This document shows positions 1 through 5,170 of a stretch of 13,307 bases of DNA, piece by piece. The number at the start of each line of letters is the position of its first letter. The stretch's first letter is position 1. The notes under the pieces are model-generated. The model was given only the letters and a program-made list of their open reading frames with translations, was not told the origin of the DNA and made no database searches. This DNA comes from Candidatus Woesearchaeota archaeon (GTDB lineage Archaea; Nanobdellota; Nanobdellia; Woesearchaeales; SM23-78), in assembly GCA_016933095.1 (NCBI GenBank), contig JAFGBP010000023.1:1-13307 (forward strand), given 5' to 3'. The translations under genes were made by a program, and so were the position numbers.

Positions 1-1
1 C

Positions 2-70
2 AAGAAGAAGAAAGTAGTGAAGAAGAAGGCCGCAAAAAAGAAGAAGGTTGCAAAGAAAAAGAAGAGATAA
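2..70 (+). CDS. C-terminal end of a Lys-rich basic-tail protein (partial)
   Basis: Frame 2 of the plus strand is open from the left edge to a TAA at 68-70. It encodes 22 residues made almost only of Lys with a few Ala and Val, in an irregular KKKK/KKVVKKKAA pattern ending in Arg. Such tails occur on nucleic-acid-binding proteins (histone-like proteins, some ribosomal proteins, some topoisomerases) and are expected to be disordered and to bind DNA or RNA. The body of the gene lies outside the window, so the product cannot be named. This is the only plus-strand gene supported here and it converges on topA. Its stop codon sits in the loop of an 8-bp hairpin and a long T-run follows about 30 bases later, which supports this being a real gene end rather than a low-complexity artefact. 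Confidence 0.7.
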   Translation, partial: KKKKVVKKKAAKKKKVAKKKKR

Positions 71-82
71 GGAATCTTCTTT
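58..82 (+). terminator. Stop-codon hairpin of the Lys-rich gene
   Basis: AAAGAAGA (58-65) pairs perfectly with TCTTCTTT (75-82). The 9-base loop carries the TAA stop codon (68-70). The stem is purine/pyrimidine-biased and could partly reflect the Lys codons (AAG/AAA), but the matching arm lies in the non-coding part. Confidence 0.5.
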
Positions 83-100
83 ATGATTGAAACTCTTTAC

Positions 101-119
101 TTTTTTTCTTTTCTTTTTT
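101..119 (+). terminator. T-rich archaeal terminator
   Basis: There are T7, then C, T4, C and T6 in 19 bases on the coding strand of the Lys-rich gene, about 30 bases past its stop. Archaeal RNA polymerase terminates at such U-tracts, with or without aCPSF1. It also lies in the convergent gap with topA. Confidence 0.65.
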
Positions 120-189
120 AATTCATTCCAATTCTTAATACATTCTCATTCTTTTTGTCGTGAAACTTCTCCGGTTAATAGAATATGTC

Positions 190-232
190 CTGCAGGCGTG
201 CAGAAATTTGTGCTGCAAGGGTTTTTGCCCTT
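190..232 (-). terminator. Tandem hairpins after the topA stop
   Basis: On the minus strand the topA stop TAG (235-233) is followed directly by AAGGG-CAAAAA-CCCTT (232-217; 5-bp stem, 6-base loop). Fourteen bases later comes CTGCA-CGCC-TGCAG (203-190; 5-bp stem, 4-base loop). No T-run follows on this strand, so these may act in 3'-end processing or RNA stability rather than as a classic terminator. Each stem alone is short enough to arise by chance. Confidence 0.4.
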
Positions 233-2614
233 CTAAGCCTGCTGCTTATTCTCGGGTTTTTTCAGGTTTTCTGTAAACCGGCACTTGGGATAGCCTGAGC
301 AGCCGATGAATTTCCCGTATATCGAGCTCCTAAGAATCAGATCCTTCCCGCATTTCGGGCACTTGCGCCCGTCGATGATTGCCTGACCCTTGTCGTTCGT
401 ATGCGTAGGCACTGCGACTGTGTCCTCCTTCTTCCCAGGACAGTCCCTGTTGAGGCACACCTCCTGCGGCTTCCTGCGCTTGTAGATCAAGAGTATTTTG
501 GGCGCATGGCAGATTTCGCATACCTTACCTGTCTGCTTAATCCCTCCGCTCTGCGGTATTGCGTAAGTTGTTTCGCAATCAGGATACCTATCGCACGCGA
601 TGAACCTCGTCCTGTTCTTCTTCGAGAACATAAGCCTCAGGTTTCCTTCGTGGCACTTCGGGCACTTCGAAATAAAGCTCTCCTTATCCTGAGTCTCCTT
701 GTTAGCCTCTTTTAATTCCTCACCGATGCTCTTCTCCTTGCTCTTGAAGTCTTTGAGTATCTTAGTCAATACCTTGCGTGCTCCCTCGAGGACATGTGCC
801 TCATCCTTCTTGTGCTCCATGATGATCTCCATGTCTTTCTCAAATTCCTGTGTCAGAGTCTCGTCGAGTATGTCAGGGCAGTACTTCTGGAGCGTCTCGA
901 CAATCTGCTTGCCGATGATAGTGACCTTGATGGAATCATCTAGAATGTACTTCCGGCTGTACAGCGACTCGATTATCTCGGCTCTCGTCGCCTTGGTGCC
1001 CAGCCCCCTCTTCTCCAACTCATTGATGATGCTTGCAGGAGTGTATCTCTTTGGCGGAAGGGTCTGCTTCTCCAACAGGTCAAGCCTGTAGATCTTCAAT
1101 TCTTCTCCTAAGGAGAAGTTTGGCCACTCCTCTTCCTTGTACTTTGCATACGGATCATATAGTTCCATCCAGTTCTTCTTGACAGTCCTCATGCCCGTGG
1201 CGTGGAATGTTTCACCACCGACTTCTATCTTGAGCGTCATGGATTCTCTCTTGGCAGCCTCGCCAAACGTCGCAAAGAACCTCTTGACGATGAGATCATA
1301 TATCTTCGTCTCGTAAGCTGTCATCTTGCCTGGCTTGAGGCCAGTGGGATAGATGGCTGGGTGAGCCGGGTCGTCCTTCTTCCCCTCGTTAGGCTGGAGC
1401 TTTGCAAATCCCAGCACGATGCCTGCTTTCTTCCTGTACTCCTCATTATTTGAAGACAGCCGTTCAAGGATCTTCTTATATCCAAGCTTGGCCGGCAGCT
1501 TCTGAGAGCTCGTTCTCGGGTATGATATGACTCCGTTAGTATAGAGGCTCTGGGCCGTCGAGAGCGTGTCCTTTGGCTTTATGCCGAAGAGCTTGTAAGC
1601 CTCTGTCTGCAAAGATCCAAGATCGAATGGTGTTGGAGGATTGACAATGCTCTCACGCTTCTCCACATTCTTTATCTTAGCAGGCTTCCAGAGTGATTTC
1701 TCAAACCTTTCCTTTGCCTCGGCGTGGTTGGTAAACTTGTCCTTTTCATGGAACGCCTCAATCTTGATGCTGTTCTTCTCGATACCTAAGATTATCTGCC
1801 AGTACGGCGTTGGCTTAAAAGCCTCTATCTCTTTCTCTTTCTCATATAGAATCTTTAGGGCAGGTCCTTGCACCCTTCCGCTTGACAGTATCTTGAATGA
1901 TCCAGTGGTCTTTATAGCCAACGTCAGGGCCCTGGATAGGTTTATTCCGTACATCCAGTCTAGGAAGTGCCGCGTCTCGCCTGCGTTCGCAAGCCCCCAG
2001 TTGATGTGGGGCTCTGCGTTCTCATACGCATCTACGAGGTCCTCTTTCGTGAGCGTCGAGAACTTCATCCTGCGAGCGTCCTTCTGCCCGCACGCGTATC
2101 TCATGCAGTTAAGCCCTATTACTTCCCCTTCTACGTCGTAGTCGCACGCTATCGTGAACTGGTTTGCCTGCTTTGCTATCTTCTTTATTACTTCAAGGTA
2201 TTTCCTTGAGAACGCGGCTTCCTTGGATACGTCTGCCGTCGGCTTCCATTCAAGGTCAAAGCTTGGATATGTGAAGCTCTTGTTCTTCTCTGCAACGGTG
2301 TACAAGTGGCCTACTGCTGATACGATCAGGATGTCTTTTTTATTGTGCATGATGTCATAATACGGGACCCCGCGCTCCATTTTCCTTATGACTTTGGAGT
2401 CTGCGAGGGCCTCTGCTATCTTCTTGGCGGCGTTTGGCTTCTCGCTGATTATAAGCTCGATATCGTGCTTAGAACTCGTTTTTTTGGCGCTTGAATCAGA
2501 TTTTTTTGTCGTTTTCTTTCTGGAACTAGATGCTTTGGCTTCTGATTTTCTTTTAGAGACCTCTTTTTCTGGCATTTTTCCGTCGACAAACGCTTTATTT
2601 TTGGCTTTTCTCAC
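233..2614 (-). CDS. topA: DNA topoisomerase I, archaeal type IA
   Basis: This 793-residue type IA topoisomerase relaxes negatively supercoiled DNA by cutting one strand through a 5'-phosphotyrosine. A Lys/Ser-rich, probably disordered extension fills residues 1-50. The Toprim domain starts at 51, with the SEKP motif (Glu58) and the acidic DYDVEGE motif at 158-164 that binds Mg. The catalytic Tyr is Tyr365 in ISYPRTSS. HPAIYPT at 418-424 is another family signature. The C-terminus carries three four-Cys zinc fingers: Cys651/654/674/680, Cys699/702/720/725 and Cys752/755/772/778. Length and layout fit archaeal TopA; the helicase domain of reverse gyrase is absent. The start is GTG at 2614-2612, with AGAGG just upstream and a TATA box at 2647-2655 that puts the transcript start about 10 bases before it. 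An ATG at codon 14 (2575) is a possible alternative. Confidence 0.97.
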   Translation of the reverse strand: MRKAKNKAFVDGKMPEKEVSKRKSEAKASSSRKKTTKKSDSSAKKTSSKHDIELIISEKPNAAKKIAEALADSKVIRKMERGVPYYDIMHNKKDILIVSAVGHLYTVAEKNKSFTYPSFDLEWKPTADVSKEAAFSRKYLEVIKKIAKQANQFTIACDYDVEGEVIGLNCMRYACGQKDARRMKFSTLTKEDLVDAYENAEPHINWGLANAGETRHFLDWMYGINLSRALTLAIKTTGSFKILSSGRVQGPALKILYEKEKEIEAFKPTPYWQIILGIEKNSIKIEAFHEKDKFTNHAEAKERFEKSLWKPAKIKNVEKRESIVNPPTPFDLGSLQTEAYKLFGIKPKDTLSTAQSLYTNGVISYPRTSSQKLPAKLGYKKILERLSSNNEEYRKKAGIVLGFAKLQPNEGKKDDPAHPAIYPTGLKPGKMTAYETKIYDLIVKRFFATFGEAAKRESMTLKIEVGGETFHATGMRTVKKNWMELYDPYAKYKEEEWPNFSLGEELKIYRLDLLEKQTLPPKRYTPASIINELEKRGLGTKATRAEIIESLYSRKYILDDSIKVTIIGKQIVETLQKYCPDILDETLTQEFEKDMEIIMEHKKDEAHVLEGARKVLTKILKDFKSKEKSIGEELKEANKETQDKESFISKCPKCHEGNLRLMFSKKNRTRFIACDRYPDCETTYAIPQSGGIKQTGKVCEICHAPKILLIYKRRKPQEVCLNRDCPGKKEDTVAVPTHTNDKGQAIIDGRKCPKCGKDLILRSSIYGKFIGCSGYPKCRFTENLKKPENKQQA

Positions 2615-2646
2615 AAACCTCTTGTTCCTATCAGGTTTTGCGTTTC

Positions 2647-2655
2647 ATATAAATA
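2647..2655 (-). promoter_or_regulatory. TATA box of topA
   Basis: TATTTATAT on the minus strand is centred about 37 bases upstream of the GTG start. With the usual archaeal spacing of about 26 bases, the transcript would begin near 2625. That leaves a leader of about 10 bases holding AGAGG, and supports GTG (2614) over the inner ATG. Confidence 0.6.
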
Positions 2656-2746
2656 GTTATGGGTTTTGGCTGATTTTCTTGCCGATTTTTATTAATGCAG
2701 AAGAAATAACGGAATAAACAGCATGCGCAAATGAATAGAATGCATG

Positions 2747-2752
2747 AAAAAA
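2747..2752 (-). terminator. U-tract terminator of eS1
   Basis: TTTTTT on the minus strand lies about 30 bases after the eS1 stop, in a T-rich stretch. A weak hairpin, AGAAG/CTTCT (2793-2789 with 2780-2776), has the eS1 stop codon in its 8-base loop. Confidence 0.5.
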
Positions 2753-2782
2753 TTTATTAAGAAATTTTGACACAGAGAAGAT

Positions 2783-3598
2783 TTACTCCTTCTTAGAAGC
2801 GTCCTCATCTCCTTCTGAATCAGTGTTATCTTCTGGGATCTCTTCAGCGTCAGAATCCGCTGAGTCAGCATCCTCTCCCTTAGGCTCTTCTTCTGTTTCT
2901 TCAGAGCTTGAATCTTCAGACTCACTCTCTTCGGAAGACCCTTCTTTAGACTCTTCCTCGTCGAAGTTCTCCTCATCCTTTGGCCTGAAATCTATGTCCT
3001 TGCCTGGGACGATGGGCTTGACACCTGGCTTCTCTACGAGCAAGAACGCCTTTATCTCAGAGTTTCGAACCGGGGTTATCTTGGAGCAGAGTCCCTGAAG
3101 GTGCTTCTGGAACTTGAAAGTCATGATCTCCTCGACAAGCTTGTCATAAGTTAGCTTTGCAGCCAGCTTTGCCGCATTGTTCCTTACAACCCTTCGGAGG
3201 GCTGTCTTCACAGAATTGGCTACGAGGTTAGTGGTGATGACGAGAGGCTTTACCCTGACAAGCTTCTTGTCATGAGTCTGAACCACGAAAGAATCATCAA
3301 CCTTGCTCTTGCCGCGCCTCACAATCCTCTTAAGCGCGCTTGGCATGCTCTCGAATCCCAAGACCTCTGTGACTCCCTTGCCGTCCTTCACGTCAGTGAC
3401 CATGAGCTTGACGCTGATGCTCTGGTTCCTCGGGTTGTGGGTCAGGTTCATCATGTTTATCTTCATCTTCCTGCCCTTGAGAGCGTCTGACTCGTAGAGA
3501 GGGACCTCTCCCACGACGACTTCCCTGAACGCCTTAGGCGCCATGATCTGGAACCACTTCTTCTTCCTAACCTTCAATGAATCTGCTGCTTTTGCCAT
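2783..3598 (-). CDS. rps3ae: 30S ribosomal protein eS1 (S3Ae) with acidic C-terminal tail
   Basis: eS1 is a small-subunit ribosomal protein shared by archaea and eukaryotes and sits near the mRNA exit and platform. Residues 1 to about 205 match the family: the basic KKKWF start, the GRKMKIN and LTHNPRNQ segments, a VRRGKSKVDDSF stretch, and the PVRNSEIKAFLL region. Archaeal eS1 is usually about 200 residues. This one is 271 because of a tail at 206-271 made largely of Glu, Asp and Ser. The ATG at 3598 has AAGGAG (3613-3608) 9 bases upstream and a TATA box at 3659-3666, so it forms its own transcription unit. The tail continues in frame with no break and its stop is followed by a terminator, so it looks genuine. 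Confidence 0.96.
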   Translation of the reverse strand: MAKAADSLKVRKKKWFQIMAPKAFREVVVGEVPLYESDALKGRKMKINMMNLTHNPRNQSISVKLMVTDVKDGKGVTEVLGFESMPSALKRIVRRGKSKVDDSFVVQTHDKKLVRVKPLVITTNLVANSVKTALRRVVRNNAAKLAAKLTYDKLVEEIMTFKFQKHLQGLCSKITPVRNSEIKAFLLVEKPGVKPIVPGKDIDFRPKDEENFDEEESKEGSSEESESEDSSSEETEEEPKGEDADSADSDAEEIPEDNTDSEGDEDASKKE

Positions 3599-3658
3599 GT
3601 TGATTTTCTCCTTGTGACTATATTAGATACCCTAACACGACGCTGGAAATATGAGCCA

Positions 3659-3666
3659 TTTATAAA
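3659..3666 (-). promoter_or_regulatory. TATA box of eS1
   Basis: TTTATAAA (self-complementary) lies about 64 bases upstream of the eS1 ATG, predicting a leader of about 38 bases that contains the AAGGAG ribosome binding site. Only the minus strand has a gene start at the right distance. Confidence 0.65.
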
Positions 3667-3700
3667 GGTTACTGCGAAGTCAGGAATTTTGGCTTGGGTC

Positions 3701-3714
3701 AAAAATAAGCTTAT
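3701..3714 (-). terminator. Palindrome plus T-tract at the lipoprotein C stop
   Basis: ATAAGCTTAT (3705-3714) is a perfect 10-base palindrome that includes the TAA stop. On the minus strand it runs straight into TTTTT (3705-3701). The T-tract is a plausible terminator. The palindrome has no room for a long hairpin. Confidence 0.4.
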
Positions 3715-4133
3715 CTTACTTGGCCGGATTTGAGTGTCTCGAAGTACATTTTCTTGTAGAATCCAAAATCTCGGTCCGAAGGAAAATATATTGTTTTTGT
3801 TTTCGTTTCAGTCTTGTTATGGTTCGTGTATTTGATTTGTGTCACATTCACTTCATCGGGGCTTCCATCATTGTCGCGGTCATAAAACATGTATTCTCGA
3901 TATCTACTTCTGCCTTGAAGCTCACTGCAGGCTCTATTACCGGCTGGATTAACCTGCTTGAATTGAATGTAGGTCCAATCTTCACCTTTAAAGCTAAATG
4001 TCTTTCTGTCAGTTTCAATGTACTCTGTTATCTCCAATATTTCGATTTGGAGGTTCGTTGGTTTATGAGTTACGCATCCCGTACCTAGTGTTGTCGCGAT
4101 TACTATTCCTGTTAATCCTAATTTTTTATTCAT
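3711..4133 (-). CDS. Predicted lipoprotein C, single calcium-loop-like motif
   Basis: No family is recognised. The 140-residue product has a short basic start (MNKK), a hydrophobic stretch at 5-16 and a lipobox ending LGTGC, so Cys20 would be lipidated and the protein held on the outer face of the membrane. The mature part has one more Cys (69) and the motif DRDNDGSPDE at 85-94, which has the DxDxDGxxDE spacing of EF-hand, dockerin and thrombospondin-type-3 calcium loops. A Thr/Lys-rich segment follows at 101-115. Its ATG lies 20 bases after the stop of lipoprotein A, so the two are probably co-transcribed. Its signal peptide closely matches that of A, but the mature domains do not resemble each other. 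By hand count about 40% of its bases are G or C, against 50% or more in short samples of its neighbours, so it may be a recent arrival. Confidence 0.8.
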   Translation of the reverse strand: MNKKLGLTGIVIATTLGTGCVTHKPTNLQIEILEITEYIETDRKTFSFKGEDWTYIQFKQVNPAGNRACSELQGRSRYREYMFYDRDNDGSPDEVNVTQIKYTNHNKTETKTKTIYFPSDRDFGFYKKMYFETLKSGQVR

Positions 4134-4153
4134 GTCTGACCCATCCTGATTTT

Positions 4154-4546
4154 TTATTGTTTCGGCGGTGGTATGAATCCCTTTTGCTTGAGGCTGTACA
4201 GCTCAATTGTGCAGGCGTCCAGGTCATGGTATGTGGCGCGCCTTGCCCCATGTAGGTTGACCAGGCATACTTGCTTTGCTTCAGGCATTGTCATGTCCTT
4301 TAAGTCGGGCGAGTTCAGGTATTCTATTGGAAATGTACATTTAATCCTGTTTCCTAAGAATGTCTCTTCGCAGTACGCATTGCCGTACCCCTCAACGACC
4401 TGAATTATTATGTCGTGGCTTCCCTTGACGTAACTTGTTACAATTGCCTTTCGCGGAGGTACTGGGTGGCGGGGAATTGTTGCGCACCCTGCGCCTGCTA
4501 TCGCTGTTGCGAGAACGAGTCCTGTTAATCCTAACCGCCTATCCAT
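4154..4546 (-). CDS. Predicted four-cysteine lipoprotein A
   Basis: No named family is recognised. The 130-residue precursor has an MDRR start, a hydrophobic core and the lipobox IAGAGC (Cys21 lipidated). The mature part of about 110 residues carries Cys59, 70, 94 and 112. Lipoprotein B (4675-5082) has cysteines in the same order with spacings 9/24/17 against 11/24/18 here. Both share MTxxEA before the third Cys, a (S/T)Y-x-D-x-x-AC-x-x-EL segment around the fourth, and a Pro/Lys/Gln C-terminus. They are diverged paralogues, probably with two disulfides outside the cell. The start is well supported by AGGTGG 6 bases before the ATG and a TATA box at 4595-4602. It is the first gene of a likely two-gene operon with lipoprotein C. 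Confidence 0.85.
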   Translation of the reverse strand: MDRRLGLTGLVLATAIAGAGCATIPRHPVPPRKAIVTSYVKGSHDIIIQVVEGYGNAYCEETFLGNRIKCTFPIEYLNSPDLKDMTMPEAKQVCLVNLHGARRATYHDLDACTIELYSLKQKGFIPPPKQ

Positions 4547-4594
4547 AGCTAACCACCTTTACAAACTTTTAAGACGGAGGAACCCACTTTCGCT

Positions 4595-4602
4595 TTTAAA
4601 TA
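4595..4602 (-). promoter_or_regulatory. TATA box of the lipoprotein A-C operon
   Basis: TATTTAAA on the minus strand is centred about 52 bases upstream of the lipoprotein A ATG. A start near 4572 leaves a leader of about 26 bases that includes AGGTGG (4558-4553). Confidence 0.6.
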
Positions 4603-4674
4603 TTACTAATTCCAAGAAGGTGCGCTGCCAATGTTATACATCCTGTGCGTCAATTCAGCATTTGTCCAGCCAAA

Positions 4675-5082
4675 TCACTGGTTCTTTGCGGGCGGAGCCA
4701 GTTCCATCACTTTTATCTGCATGAGTTCGAACGCGCATGCATTGATGTCGGCATAGGATGCGAACGTGTGTCGCATGGCGTACCTGCAAATATGGCGGGC
4801 TTCTTGCTGCGTCATGAAGTCAAATACAGGCATGGTTATGAAGTCTTCTGAAAAGTAGCAGTCGATGCCTCCTGCCAGTGACGTGCAGTAAGGGATGCTG
4901 TCGTTTTTGGTGATTCTTATGTTTACCATTTGGGTTCCATATGTCTTCTTTTCAAAGAGGACTTTCTCTCCTACAGGGGAGATTATAGGCACGGTTGGCT
5001 CCCTTGCTTGCTTCGCGCCGGATGCGCAGCCTGCCCCTGCTATTGCCGCGGACAGAACTAATGCTGTTAATACTTTTTTCAT
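4675..5082 (-). CDS. Predicted four-cysteine lipoprotein B
   Basis: This is a 135-residue paralogue of lipoprotein A; no named family is recognised. MKK, a hydrophobic core and IAGAGC give a lipobox with Cys19. Mature cysteines are 66, 75, 99 and 116. FMTQQEARHIC and ASYADINACAFEL line up with DMTMPEAKQVC and ATYHDLDACTIEL in A. The reading frame is open back to 5328, inside gyrB, but the ATG at 5082 is chosen because GGAGGTGA lies exactly 5 bases before it, the lipoprotein signal starts there, and the upstream frame only encodes a shadow of gyrB. A TATA-like sequence at 5118-5128 gives it its own promoter between gyrB and the A-C operon. The product should sit on the outer membrane face. Its role is unknown. 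Confidence 0.85.
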   Translation of the reverse strand: MKKVLTALVLSAAIAGAGCASGAKQAREPTVPIISPVGEKVLFEKKTYGTQMVNIRITKNDSIPYCTSLAGGIDCYFSEDFITMPVFDFMTQQEARHICRYAMRHTFASYADINACAFELMQIKVMELAPPAKNQ

Positions 5083-5087
5083 CACCC

Positions 5088-5095
5088 TCACCTCC
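5088..5095 (-). promoter_or_regulatory. Perfect Shine-Dalgarno site fixing the lipoprotein B start
   Basis: GGAGGTGA on the minus strand is a full complement to the expected archaeal 16S 3' end. It lies 5 bases before the ATG at 5082. It decides this start over the 82-residue longer frame reaching into gyrB. Confidence 0.85.
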
Positions 5096-5117
5096 ATACA
5101 GACGTAAGTCAGATGGC

Positions 5118-5128
5118 TTTTTAAATTT
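5118..5128 (-). promoter_or_regulatory. Probable TATA box of lipoprotein B
   Basis: The minus strand reads AAATTTAAAAA, centred about 41 bases before the ATG. This predicts a transcript start near 5097, just ahead of the GGAGGTGA site. The AT-rich run allows some slack in placement. Confidence 0.45.
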
Positions 5129-5151
5129 TTAGAAGAACAGTTCCTGGTTAA

Positions 5152-5170
5152 ACATCTGATCCTCAGATGT
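5152..5170 (-). terminator. gyrB stop-codon hairpin
   Basis: ACATCTGA and TCAGATGT form a perfect 8-bp stem around a 3-base GGA loop on the minus strand, followed by TTT. The TGA stop of gyrB (5165-5163) forms the loop-side end of the stem, and the last two codons help build it. This is the tightest inverted repeat noticed in the window. Confidence 0.6.

Noticed and set aside
401..2360. Several plus-strand open frames of 60-166 codons across topA
   Set aside because: They lie fully antisense to a strongly supported topA gene, have no matching ribosome sites or promoters, and their translations look like random Ser/Leu/Phe-rich shadows.
2723..2746. CATGC/GCATG inverted repeat as a terminator
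   Set aside because: It is a 5-bp stem with a 14-base loop, placed after the T-run on the minus strand and before an A-run on the plus strand, wrong for either direction.
2692..2976. Minus-strand 94-codon frame overlapping the eS1 acidic tail
   Set aside because: It is a frame-shifted reading of the Glu/Ser-rich repeat codons with no start signal.
3705..3714. ATAAGCTTAT as a strong hairpin at the lipoprotein C stop
   Set aside because: A 10-base palindrome leaves only about 3 bp after a minimal loop. I count only the following T-tract as terminator evidence.
3720..4088. Plus-strand frame of 122 codons over lipoprotein C
   Set aside because: The minus-strand gene has a lipobox, operon spacing and a sensible start. 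The plus-strand product is a hydrophobic shadow without a promoter.
3711..4546. Lipoprotein C as a third member of the four-cysteine family
   Set aside because: It has only one mature cysteine and none of the MTxxEA or ACxxEL motifs. Only the signal peptide is shared.
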